Of a stretch of 64,000 bases of DNA, positions 45,744 to 55,360 are shown in pieces. Each line of letters starts with the position of its first letter. Positions within the stretch are counted from its first letter, which is position 1. This stretch comes from Bacteroides luhongzhouii (GTDB taxonomy: Bacteria; Bacteroidota; Bacteroidia; Bacteroidales; Bacteroidaceae). A program made the translations under genes and the position numbers. The notes under the pieces were generated by a model. That model did not search any database, had not been told where the DNA came from, and saw only the letters and a program-made list of their open reading frames with translations. Location of the stretch: contig NZ_CP059973.1 of the NCBI RefSeq assembly GCF_009193295.2, positions 5,642,001-5,706,000 on the forward strand, read 5' to 3'.

Positions 45744-46002
45744 GTCAGCAAAACAAAATTCTGTTCTTTCTTGATATTACATAATTTGAATTGGAATATA
45801 ATCAATAAAAAAGGATTATTCGCCGATTGCGTACAATATTGATATATAATCGTCCTATTCTTATATTAAAAATGACTACCCGACGCTACCTTTGTTACCA
45901 ACCGATTATTTCAGGAAGATTGCATTAGTTAAACAAGCTGTTTTACTTGGTATACTCCGAAAATAATTCATAAGTTTGTTTTGTATTAAAGGAGTCCATT
46001 GT

Positions 46003-49000
46003 ATGTATAAGAAGTATATTCCATTTCTTTTATTATTAATTTCTACTCTTGCGTTTGGACAAAATATACACTTCCAAGCGATCGGAGTAGAAAATGGCAT
46101 TTCACAACCCACAGTCACGTCTATTTATCAAGATGAATTCGGTATTATCTGGATAGGAACCAAAGATGGTCTGAATCGATATAACGGTACTGATTTCCAT
46201 ATATTCCGCCCGATTGAGAATGATGAAAACAGCTTGTACAATAATAACATAGGCACTATCTGTGGCGATAAAAACGGTCATATTTATATCCGTTGCAAAT
46301 ATGCTGTAGTAGAATATGATATTAGGAAAAACATTTTCCATACTATCCGTAATAACAATATCCAGGCCATTGACTACGGTAACTCCCAGTTATGGGTTTG
46401 TACGAGAGATTCATTGTTTACATACAACCGAACAGAAGATAAACTAGAGTATTATTACCACCTGGACAGTGCACGCATATCATGCATTACTGAAGATCAT
46501 GAGGGCAATTTATATGTAGGAACGATGAATAAAGGCTTGTACATGATAGATAGTAATAAGAAATGGCTTAATTATCTTCCCGAGAAAGATATAACCTGTA
46601 TTTATGAAGACTCCAAAAAGAATATTTGGGTAGGAACTAAGGATGACGGACTTTTCCGCCTGGACAGAAATGGCGTACAAATCAACTATAAAGACGGACC
46701 TTATAAAAACAGACTTTCCAGCAATTATATCCGTTGTATCGTTGAAGACAACTGGGGCAATTATTGGATAGGCACTTTTAAAGGTTTGGACAAACTGGAT
46801 ATCGTCAACAATATTACTCATTACAGTGAAGACAACAAGCCTTATAGCCTAAGCAATTCTTCCATCATTTGTATGATGAAAGATCAGCAAGGCACTTTCT
46901 GGATAGGTACCTACTACGGTGGAATCAACCTTTTTAATCCCGATTATGAAATCTATACTTACTATTATCCCGATGAATCACAAAAAGGTAAATTGACATC
47001 CCCTTTTGCCGGAAGAATGAAAGAGGACTCCAAAGGTGGTATTTGGATTGCAACAGAAGGTGGAGGAGTGAATTATCTCGATAGAAAGACCAAAAGCTTT
47101 ATCGAATATAAACACAGTAATCAAAGTAATTCACTTGCATCCAATACAATTCAGGCTTTATATCTGGATGAAAAGAATCAGATACTATGGATAGGAACGT
47201 TAAAAGGTGGATTGGATAAGTTAAACTTGAAAACACAGAAGTTTACCAACTACAGACATGTTCCCGGAAAAAAGAACACATTGATTAATGATATAATCCG
47301 GAAAATTATTCCATATAAAGGGAACTTGCTACTGGCTACCCACAACGGCATCGGTTTATTTAATCCGGAAACCGGAGAGTGTACCAAACTATTAACGGAT
47401 AGCAAACTCAACAACAGGCAAATCATTGATATGCATCTCGACAAGCATAACAATTTGTGGTTTTCCTATTATCTGGGACTGGTAAAGTATAATATAGCGA
47501 CTCATAAACGGGATGAATATTTTGTTCCCAACACTTCCGAAAAAGTCATAGGAAGCAACCTTATAAACGTACTTTTTGAAGATAAAAAAGGGAATATATG
47601 GGCTGGTTCTTCCGGAGACGGGATATTTTTATATCAACCTGAAACAAATACATTCAAATCGTTCAACTCACAAAATTCAGATTTGATTAACGATTATATT
47701 CTGGATATAAACGAATCTCTTTCCGGTTATCTTTTGATAGCAAGTAATCAGGGTTTTTCCCGGTTTGACATGGAAAACGAACGTTTTTATAACTACAACA
47801 AACAAAATGGTTTTCCGATGACAGCATTGAATCCTTACGGATTGTTTGTCGCCCATGATAATGAAATATTCCTATCCGGACCTAAGATGATGATCTCTTT
47901 CTTCGAAAAAGAACTGAATTCTTATGTTAAACCTTATCAGCTGAACTTTACTTCATTGGAAGTTAACAATAAACTCATATTACCCAATGACGGCTCCGGC
48001 ATCCTTTCCGAGTCAATCTTATATCAACCGCAAATCACTCTGAACCATAACCACTCCATCATCACAGTTAATTTCTCGTTATCAAACTATGTATCAGTAT
48101 TAAGAAATCGGATTTACTATAAACTGGAAGGGTTTGATAAAGAATGGATGAGTGCCGGTTATCGCAAAGGGATCACTTACACAAACCTGAATCCGGGTAA
48201 ATACAAGCTAATAATAAAAAGCTCTGAAGAATACTCCGGAAGGGAAAGTATTTGTAAGGAGATAGATATTGTGATAAAACCACCTCTCTATAAATCGACA
48301 TGGGCGTACTGCCTTTATGGCATTATAATAATTATTTCTATATACATAATAGTAAGTTTCTATTCTTCCAAACTAAAATTGAGAGCCTCGCTCGAATATG
48401 AGAAGAAAGAAAAAAAGCAGATAGAAGAACTGAACCAGTCAAAACTTCGCTTTTTTACCAATATATCACATGAATTCCGTACTCCGCTTACTCTGATTGT
48501 AAGTCAGTTGGAAATGCTAATGGAACGGAATGATATTCAACCGTTGGTATACGGCAAATTAGTAGGCATACATAGAAATACGCTACGTATGAAACGTTTA
48601 ATTACTGAACTTCTTGATTTTAGAAAACAAGAACAGGGATTCGAGAAGTTTAAATACAGCAAGCAGGATATTTATTCGTTTCTGGATGAAATCTATTTGT
48701 CCTTCAAGGAATACGCCAGAGGCAAACAGATTATTTTCGAATACTTTAATAAAGATCGTTCACTGGATGTATGGTTTGATGTAGTGCAACTGGAAAAGGT
48801 TATTTATAACTTGTTGTCGAACGCTTTTAAATATACACCTTTGGGAGGTACGGTTTCATTATCGGTACAAGAGTATGAGAACAGCGTTATGATACTTATT
48901 TCAGATACGGGAATAGGCATTGCCGAGGAAAATCTGAATAAGATATTCGACCGTTTCTATCAAGTAGACAGTCTGGACAACCAGAAAGGCACAGGTATTG

Positions 49001-50016
49001 GCCTGGCGCTTGCAAAAAGTATTATCGAAGCGCATAAAGGAAAAATCGGTGCCCGAAGCCGGGAAGGGAAAGGGACGACATTTGTCGTTGAGTTACCTTT
49101 GGGAGACAGCCATATTTCGGTTTCACAAAAAGTGGAGACTCCTGATATTGATTCATACTGCATTTCATTACTGAAGATGGATGATGAAAAAATAACGGAA
49201 GAGATACCGGAGGATGAAAACTTCGACAGGATGGAAGAACCTTCGAGTAAAATACTGATTGTCGAAGATAACGAAGAATTACGAGAACTGTTAGTACGTT
49301 TATTCTCCAAAGTATACTCGGTTTATGAAGCCCAAGACGGTGAAGAAGGTTTTGAAAAAACCAAAGAAGTGCAACCTGATATCGTGCTCAGTGACATCAT
49401 GATGCCCAAGATGTCTGGAATAGAAATGTGCCGGATGATAAAAAGTAATTTTGAAACTTCGCACATACCTGTAATCCTACTTACAGCACAAACCGCAGAA
49501 GAATTCACTATACAAGGGTTAAAAATGGGCGCGGATGACTATATCACTAAACCTTTTAATGTGAAACATTTGTTTATGCGTTGTAATAACCTGGTAAACG
49601 GCAGAAAGCTGTTACAGAAAAAATATGCTAAACAAATGGATAACAATGTAGATATTTTGGCAACCAATGGTGCAGACCAGCAATTTATGGAACAATGTGT
49701 GATCTGTATTGAACAGAACATCGATAATCCTAATTTTGATGTAAACATGTTCGCGCAGGCTTTAAACATCGGACGTACCAAGTTATTCCTGAAACTAAAA
49801 GGAATAACAGGACAGACGCCGAATGATTTTATTTTAAACGTCAGGTTGAAAAAAGCACAAATGCTGCTGATTCAGTCAGATACTAAGACGATTTCGGAAA
49901 TAGCTTATGAAGTAGGTTTCAACTCTCCAAGTTATTTCATTAAACGATTCAGAGAACTGTTCGGAATAACACCGGCACAATTCCAAAAGGGAGAAGAAAA
50001 AAAGGGTTCCGAATAA
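46003..50016 (+). CDS. Hybrid two-component system sensor/regulator (HTCS)
   Basis: About 1337 residues from MYKKYIPFLLLLIS; an in-frame ATG nine codons earlier is less likely because a GGAG lies just before this one. Order: signal peptide; periplasmic sensor of two beta-propellers from Reg_prop repeats such as GIIWIGTKDGLNRYNG and NIWVGTKDDGLFRLD (about 25-690); Y_Y_Y domain (about 695-765); one membrane helix (about 767-790); histidine kinase with FFTNISHEFRTPLTLI (His about 822), NLLSNAFKYTP and GTGIGLALAK; receiver domain with VLSDIMMPKM (Asp about 1131); AraC-type helix-turn-helix (about 1225-1337). It senses an oligosaccharide in the periplasm and activates the adjacent utilisation genes. 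Confidence 0.97.
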   Translation: MYKKYIPFLLLLISTLAFGQNIHFQAIGVENGISQPTVTSIYQDEFGIIWIGTKDGLNRYNGTDFHIFRPIENDENSLYNNNIGTICGDKNGHIYIRCKYAVVEYDIRKNIFHTIRNNNIQAIDYGNSQLWVCTRDSLFTYNRTEDKLEYYYHLDSARISCITEDHEGNLYVGTMNKGLYMIDSNKKWLNYLPEKDITCIYEDSKKNIWVGTKDDGLFRLDRNGVQINYKDGPYKNRLSSNYIRCIVEDNWGNYWIGTFKGLDKLDIVNNITHYSEDNKPYSLSNSSIICMMKDQQGTFWIGTYYGGINLFNPDYEIYTYYYPDESQKGKLTSPFAGRMKEDSKGGIWIATEGGGVNYLDRKTKSFIEYKHSNQSNSLASNTIQALYLDEKNQILWIGTLKGGLDKLNLKTQKFTNYRHVPGKKNTLINDIIRKIIPYKGNLLLATHNGIGLFNPETGECTKLLTDSKLNNRQIIDMHLDKHNNLWFSYYLGLVKYNIATHKRDEYFVPNTSEKVIGSNLINVLFEDKKGNIWAGSSGDGIFLYQPETNTFKSFNSQNSDLINDYILDINESLSGYLLIASNQGFSRFDMENERFYNYNKQNGFPMTALNPYGLFVAHDNEIFLSGPKMMISFFEKELNSYVKPYQLNFTSLEVNNKLILPNDGSGILSESILYQPQITLNHNHSIITVNFSLSNYVSVLRNRIYYKLEGFDKEWMSAGYRKGITYTNLNPGKYKLIIKSSEEYSGRESICKEIDIVIKPPLYKSTWAYCLYGIIIIISIYIIVSFYSSKLKLRASLEYEKKEKKQIEELNQSKLRFFTNISHEFRTPLTLIVSQLEMLMERNDIQPLVYGKLVGIHRNTLRMKRLITELLDFRKQEQGFEKFKYSKQDIYSFLDEIYLSFKEYARGKQIIFEYFNKDRSLDVWFDVVQLEKVIYNLLSNAFKYTPLGGTVSLSVQEYENSVMILISDTGIGIAEENLNKIFDRFYQVDSLDNQKGTGIGLALAKSIIEAHKGKIGARSREGKGTTFVVELPLGDSHISVSQKVETPDIDSYCISLLKMDDEKITEEIPEDENFDRMEEPSSKILIVEDNEELRELLVRLFSKVYSVYEAQDGEEGFEKTKEVQPDIVLSDIMMPKMSGIEMCRMIKSNFETSHIPVILLTAQTAEEFTIQGLKMGADDYITKPFNVKHLFMRCNNLVNGRKLLQKKYAKQMDNNVDILATNGADQQFMEQCVICIEQNIDNPNFDVNMFAQALNIGRTKLFLKLKGITGQTPNDFILNVRLKKAQMLLIQSDTKTISEIAYEVGFNSPSYFIKRFRELFGITPAQFQKGEEKKGSE

Positions 50017-50111
50017 GCACTTTCCAAGTGGATCATAATTAGTGCTGTTTTTAGTTGAATCCACCAATCACGGAATAAATTTATAATCCATTTTAATACA
50101 ATAATAATACT

Positions 50112-52979
50112 ATGAGAACAAAACTATTAGGTGCTTTTTGTCTGTTATTCCCATTATTATCGGTTGCTGCCGATATTCAAAGAATAACTCCTATTACCAC
50201 TGACAATAGTGTCAAAATAGAAGTAACTTTATCAGCGGAAGCGGGTGAACATTTATTGCTTGATGCTACCATTGTCGGCTCACAGAATAAAGAGAAACTA
50301 TGCAACTTTTCAAAAGAATATCTCTTTACTCATAAAACCGATACGACAGTTATACTGGCTACGGATCAATTAACTCCGAAATTATGGAGTCCGGTTTCAC
50401 CTGTACTTTATGATCTTACACTAAAAGCAGGGGAGCGAACTTTTCAGAAGAGAATAGGATTCAGAAAATTTGAGATGCATAACGGTACCTTCTATTTAAA
50501 CGACAAACCAATCTACCTGCGAGGCAATGCCATAAACCCACCGGAACGTGGTATACCGGAACAACTAGAGCGAAGTAAAGAGTTTGCACGTGACTATGTG
50601 CGATATATGAAAAGCCTTCATATAAATATCATTCGTATCCCCGACAACCAAAATTGGATGGATGTATGTGACGAAGAAGGAATGATGATATTTGCCGGTC
50701 GGTACGGCCGTCCCAAACATGCAACAAAAACAGCTCCCCCAAAGGATTTCGAACTGTCACTTAAAACCTATAAAGAAATAGACCTAGGTCCGTTTACCTC
50801 CCATCCTTCTGTGGTAATTTATATTTTATCCAATGAAATGCCCTACGAAGGAAAAGTGGGGGATTTATACAGGGATTTTCTTACTCGAATGTATCAAGAA
50901 CTTAAAAAATGGGATAGTACCCGTTTGTATATTTGTAATGCCGGCTATGGTCTAGGGAAATCAGCAGATATCTATGACGTACACAGGTATTGGGGATGGT
51001 ACTATAACTCTTTCCTCACCTACCTGAATATGCGTGACAAGGATATGTGGCAAAATCCGGGAAAAGTACAGCCCATCACCTTCACGGAATGCGTGGGTAA
51101 CTATACCGGTATAGACGGACGCTTTAACCTTTGTTCGAGAACCAAACAACCCGGTTCTCAAAAGTGCTGGACTGGACATTTGCCTGATGCGGAACAAGCA
51201 GAAGCCGCCATGGCCTATCAGGCATTTGTTCTGAAAAATGCAACGGAGCTATTCCGTCGCTTGAGAAGCCAGAATGATTGTCTGGCTGGCACCATGCCTT
51301 TCACAATTGTATTTCACCATTGGGACGGAGTAAGTTCTTTTGCCGAGATGAAACCTAAACCGGTCGCTAGGCAGTATCAGCTTAGCTATCAGCCTATATT
51401 ATTGAGTTGGGAAAACTGGCAATCACAAGTATATGCAGGAAAGAAGCTATCGGTAGTGGCACACGTAGTGAATGACGATGATTACGGTAATGGATTGAGC
51501 GATGCCCGCCTGCATTGGTGGATTGAGCATGAAGGCAAGAAAGTGATATCGGGAGAAAATGAATTCCCTTTTATACCTTATTATGGAACCGATAAATTAC
51601 CTCTTACTATCAATATCCCACAGAATCTACCCACAGGAAATTATCTATTAAAAGGAGAGATTTATTCCAAAGGTAAAAAGGTGTCATATAACGAAAGCGA
51701 ATTATTTCTTGCCGGAAAAGATTGGAGCAACCCGACTGACACAGAAACAACGTTTTTTGTATATGATACTACCCCGGAACAACAGACATTGAACTGTTTA
51801 CAAAGAAAGGGATATTCCGTGAAAAAGACATCCTCATTGACTAAACTTCCAAAGAATTCCACTTTTGTTATCGGTAAAGATTCGTGGGATGATAACCTTG
51901 ACAGACAAACCGAAGAATTGAAAGTGTATGTCAATAAAGGCGGCCGCATTATTTGCCTTGAACAGAATCAAGCTACCGTCAACCCATCCTGGTTGCCCGT
52001 AAAGATAAAATTTCTGGAACATAGTAATAATGACCCGATTTATTTGTCACCGTCTCTAGCATATAAAGACGGCATGAATATCAATTTGGAACGTCCTTAT
52101 CATCCAATTTTCAAAGGATTGACTCCACGTATGTTCAGACTATGGTCTGACTATACTTCCTATGATGAATCAAAGAATGGTTTCCCTGCCATCTATCCTG
52201 TAAATACGGGTTATGAACTGCAATCGTCTTCAATAAAGGATGTAGCAATTCTCGCCAACTATAGCCGTGCCCTGGCTGGTACGGCTTTGTCCGAGTTGTT
52301 TGTGGGGAAAGGTTCTATCCTTTTATCCGGATTTGACTTGATAGACCATTGCGAAGTAGATCCTGTAGCCGACAAACTTCTTTCCAACATGATTCAGTAT
52401 ATGACTGTCAATAAGAAGCATGAACGGTATGTAGCCGTAAACGATTCCATTATTTGGGGAGACTATGCCTCTGAACGGGGGATAGTTAATGCTCCCTGTA
52501 ACGGTTTGATGGTGAATACGATCCCTATCATTCCAGAAGGACAGGAAAAATTACCTAAGTATAAAGTACAGGTTGATGAATATGGATATCAATATGCAGG
52601 CTCCTATGGAGGCTGGAATTCGAAACCGGGAGTGCAATATGTCACATACGGCAGACGTCCGATGGCTCCATTTACTTTCTCACGTGGAGGTAGCCCCATT
52701 GTCGATAAATCTTCAACCGTTGGCGAAGGTTACTTTTATCTGGCACTCCCTCGAAAGGCAAAGACTATGGTTACTGTATTGGAGAATCCGGTAGACGAGC
52801 CTCTTAACATCAGTCTTTCGGTCACGGATGGAACATGGGAAAAGTATATCATCCAACCCAAACAACAGTTGATTATCAGAACGAATATCTCTCATCTGAA
52901 AAACAAGATGAAAGTGACGCTGAAAGGAGACAGGCGTACCATATTATTAAAGACTATAATAAAGAAATCCCCAAAGTAA
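50112..52979 (+). CDS. GH2-like glycoside hydrolase with C-terminal extra domains
   Basis: 955 residues with a signal peptide (1-20) and no lipid cysteine, so probably periplasmic. An immunoglobulin-like domain (about 30-128) ends in the GH2 transition GFRKFEMHNGTFYLNDKPIYLRG. A TIM barrel follows, with the acid/base in ILSNEMPYEG (Glu about 242) and the probable nucleophile in ITFTECVGNY (Glu about 326). The usual N-terminal sugar-binding jelly roll is missing. The C-terminal half has further beta-sandwich parts and a ThuA/amidotransferase-like segment (about 545-640, TLNCLQRKGYSVKKTSS, VYVNKGGRIICLEQN). Specificity is not deducible; beta-galactosidase or a related activity are options. Confidence 0.75.
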   Translation: MRTKLLGAFCLLFPLLSVAADIQRITPITTDNSVKIEVTLSAEAGEHLLLDATIVGSQNKEKLCNFSKEYLFTHKTDTTVILATDQLTPKLWSPVSPVLYDLTLKAGERTFQKRIGFRKFEMHNGTFYLNDKPIYLRGNAINPPERGIPEQLERSKEFARDYVRYMKSLHINIIRIPDNQNWMDVCDEEGMMIFAGRYGRPKHATKTAPPKDFELSLKTYKEIDLGPFTSHPSVVIYILSNEMPYEGKVGDLYRDFLTRMYQELKKWDSTRLYICNAGYGLGKSADIYDVHRYWGWYYNSFLTYLNMRDKDMWQNPGKVQPITFTECVGNYTGIDGRFNLCSRTKQPGSQKCWTGHLPDAEQAEAAMAYQAFVLKNATELFRRLRSQNDCLAGTMPFTIVFHHWDGVSSFAEMKPKPVARQYQLSYQPILLSWENWQSQVYAGKKLSVVAHVVNDDDYGNGLSDARLHWWIEHEGKKVISGENEFPFIPYYGTDKLPLTINIPQNLPTGNYLLKGEIYSKGKKVSYNESELFLAGKDWSNPTDTETTFFVYDTTPEQQTLNCLQRKGYSVKKTSSLTKLPKNSTFVIGKDSWDDNLDRQTEELKVYVNKGGRIICLEQNQATVNPSWLPVKIKFLEHSNNDPIYLSPSLAYKDGMNINLERPYHPIFKGLTPRMFRLWSDYTSYDESKNGFPAIYPVNTGYELQSSSIKDVAILANYSRALAGTALSELFVGKGSILLSGFDLIDHCEVDPVADKLLSNMIQYMTVNKKHERYVAVNDSIIWGDYASERGIVNAPCNGLMVNTIPIIPEGQEKLPKYKVQVDEYGYQYAGSYGGWNSKPGVQYVTYGRRPMAPFTFSRGGSPIVDKSSTVGEGYFYLALPRKAKTMVTVLENPVDEPLNISLSVTDGTWEKYIIQPKQQLIIRTNISHLKNKMKVTLKGDRRTILLKTIIKKSPK

Positions 52980-53074
52980 CTTCCGTACAATGTTGCTTCT
53001 TAAAAGAACGATTTTTATATCTTATCATATACAAAAGCAGGATATTTGCCAATGAATTTATAATCAGGCAAACT

Positions 53075-55333
53075 ATGAAACGCATATTATTTTCTTTATT
53101 TTTATCACTGATAACAATACTGTCCTTTGCAGCTGACGGATTTACGGTAGCAGATGTCTTTACGGACCACATGGTGTTGCAGCGAAATGCCATAATAAAG
53201 ATATGGGGAGAAGCTCAAAACGGCTCACTGGTTGAGGTCCGGTTTGCAGGGCAACTTCGGAAAGTAAAAGCCATTCAAGGAAAATGGCAAGTAACATTGA
53301 AGACTGGAGAAGCCGGAGGACCCTATAAATTAGACATTATAAACGGTAATAATAAGGTTAGTTTTCAAGATGTTTTAATAGGTGACGTATGGTTGGCGGG
53401 TGGTCAGTCGAACATGGAATTCGCTTTACGCAGAGTAAAAGATGCTCAAAAGGAAATTAGTTCGGCCGACTATCCACAAATACGTTATTATAAAGTACCG
53501 AGGAAATTCTATCCGGAACAGGAAGTGTCCAAAGCATCATGGAGGATATGTTCACCGCAGACAGCACCGGAGTTTTCTGCTATCGCTTATTATTTTTCCA
53601 GGAACATACATAAAGAGTTGAATATTCCTATCGGTATCATTCAGACTCCGGTAGGAGGAACCACGGTAGAGGCCTGGACAAGCAGGACATTACTGATGTC
53701 GGACAAAGACTTCCAGCCGATAGTAAATAATTATGATAGTATAATAAGATCTTACGGACCGGATGGGTACGAAAAATTATACAACCGTTATGTTTCAAGT
53801 CTGACAGAATATCACCAGTTGAGCGCGGAACAAAAGAAGTATATAGACAAACCGGTGGAACCTATGGGAAGAAAGAATTTCCATAGACCGATAGGGTTGT
53901 CCGAGACAATGCTAAACACTGTTATTCCTTACACATTGAAAGGTTTCCTCTTTTATCAGGGAGAGTCAAACACAGCCCGCGGAGCGCAATACCGCAAATT
54001 GTTTCCTGCCATGATAAATGAATGGAGAACTGCTTGGGGACAGGGGGATATTCCTTTTCTCTTTATTCAGTTACCTAGATTCGAAACGAAAACACGTTAT
54101 TGGTATGAGCTACGTGAAGCGCAATATCTCACCTCGCACTATGTAAAAAATACAGCAATGGTTGTCGCTTTCGATCAGGGTAATCCGAAAGACATTCATC
54201 CCATAGTGAAAGACACAGTAGGCTGGCGGTTATCTCAATTAGCACTAGGAAAAGTTTACGGTAAAAAAGTTGTTTGCCAGGGGCCGGAATTCAAGAAGAT
54301 GACGAAAACTGCCGATGGGTCTTTGTTACTTGATTTTGCCAATGCCGGTACAGGGCTCGTTAATAAAGACAAAGCAGCAACACTTTCAGGCTTCACTGTT
54401 GCAGGTAAAGATGGTAAGTTCTATCCTGCTGAAGCAATAATCGTAGGCAAAAATCAAGTAAAGGTGAAAAATAATCTGGTGACAAATCCCGTGGATGTCC
54501 GTTACCTCTGGGTGAATAGTGCCGATATGAACTTATTTAATAAAGAAGGCTTTCCGGCATTTCCCTTCCGTACAGACAAGTATCGGTTAGCAACGGAAGG
54601 CGTATATGTTAATCCGGCGCCGGTACTACCTGACCTTGATTTGTTTCTTTTCATCGGCCAGTCTAATATGGCAGGACGGGGATACATCACAAATAACTAT
54701 AAAAGTAACATTAAGAATACGTATCTGCTTACTCCCGCTGGCGGGATGGAACCGGCACGTAATCCTTTGAACAAATATTCTACGATTCGCAAACGATTGG
54801 ATTTACAAGGAGTGGGGCCTGCTTATTCATTCGCAAAAGCAATTACAAATAAAACCGGACGTCCGCTAGGACTGGTAGTAAATGCCCGTGGAGGCAGTTC
54901 TATCAATTCTTGGATGAAAGGGGCAAAAGACAATTATTATGATGAAGCTCTGTCACGTATACGTCAGGCAATGAAGTTCGGTACACTGAAAGCCATTATC
55001 TGGCACCAGGGAGAAAGCGACAGTAATGTCCCAGGGACATATATATTGAAACTACAAGAACTGGTAGCCAATTTGCGCAAAGATTTAAATAATGCCAAAC
55101 TCCCGTTCATTGTAGGTGAACTGGCAGAATGGAGGATAAACGGCACATCAGAAGCATTCAATGAAATGCTACGAACAGTTCCCCAACATATTCCTTATTC
55201 TTATTGTGTGTCATCCAAAGAGTTAGTTCCCTTGATTGACGAGAATGATCCTCACTTCAGTGCAGACAGCCAAATAATCCTGGGCCGAAGATATGCTGAA
55301 GCTGCTTATAAGGCTTGTTACTCTGAAGAATAA
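53075..55333 (+). CDS. Tandem SGNH carbohydrate esterase (sialate-O-acetylesterase-like plus CE6-like)
   Basis: About 752 residues from MKRILFSLFLSLITILSFAA; longer upstream reading frame is rejected because the signal peptide starts here. Two separate esterase domains are present. The first (about 20-510) is sialate-O-acetylesterase-like, with a beta-sandwich start FTDHMVLQRNA, nucleophile in GGQSNMEFA (Ser about 112) and DIHP near the end. The second (about 520-752) has FIGQSNMAGRG (Ser about 530), the oxyanion-type HQGESDSN and DPHFSADSQ as the Asp/His pair. Both active sites look intact. It probably removes two kinds of acetyl group from the glycan handled by this locus. Confidence 0.82.
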   Translation: MKRILFSLFLSLITILSFAADGFTVADVFTDHMVLQRNAIIKIWGEAQNGSLVEVRFAGQLRKVKAIQGKWQVTLKTGEAGGPYKLDIINGNNKVSFQDVLIGDVWLAGGQSNMEFALRRVKDAQKEISSADYPQIRYYKVPRKFYPEQEVSKASWRICSPQTAPEFSAIAYYFSRNIHKELNIPIGIIQTPVGGTTVEAWTSRTLLMSDKDFQPIVNNYDSIIRSYGPDGYEKLYNRYVSSLTEYHQLSAEQKKYIDKPVEPMGRKNFHRPIGLSETMLNTVIPYTLKGFLFYQGESNTARGAQYRKLFPAMINEWRTAWGQGDIPFLFIQLPRFETKTRYWYELREAQYLTSHYVKNTAMVVAFDQGNPKDIHPIVKDTVGWRLSQLALGKVYGKKVVCQGPEFKKMTKTADGSLLLDFANAGTGLVNKDKAATLSGFTVAGKDGKFYPAEAIIVGKNQVKVKNNLVTNPVDVRYLWVNSADMNLFNKEGFPAFPFRTDKYRLATEGVYVNPAPVLPDLDLFLFIGQSNMAGRGYITNNYKSNIKNTYLLTPAGGMEPARNPLNKYSTIRKRLDLQGVGPAYSFAKAITNKTGRPLGLVVNARGGSSINSWMKGAKDNYYDEALSRIRQAMKFGTLKAIIWHQGESDSNVPGTYILKLQELVANLRKDLNNAKLPFIVGELAEWRINGTSEAFNEMLRTVPQHIPYSYCVSSKELVPLIDENDPHFSADSQIILGRRYAEAAYKACYSEE

Positions 55334-55360
55334 ATACATACCATAAAATACAAAAGATTT

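Noticed and set aside
52835..53074. Upstream extension of the tandem esterase into the GH2-like gene
   Set aside because: A clear signal peptide begins at 53075 and the upstream frame overlaps the preceding gene out of frame.
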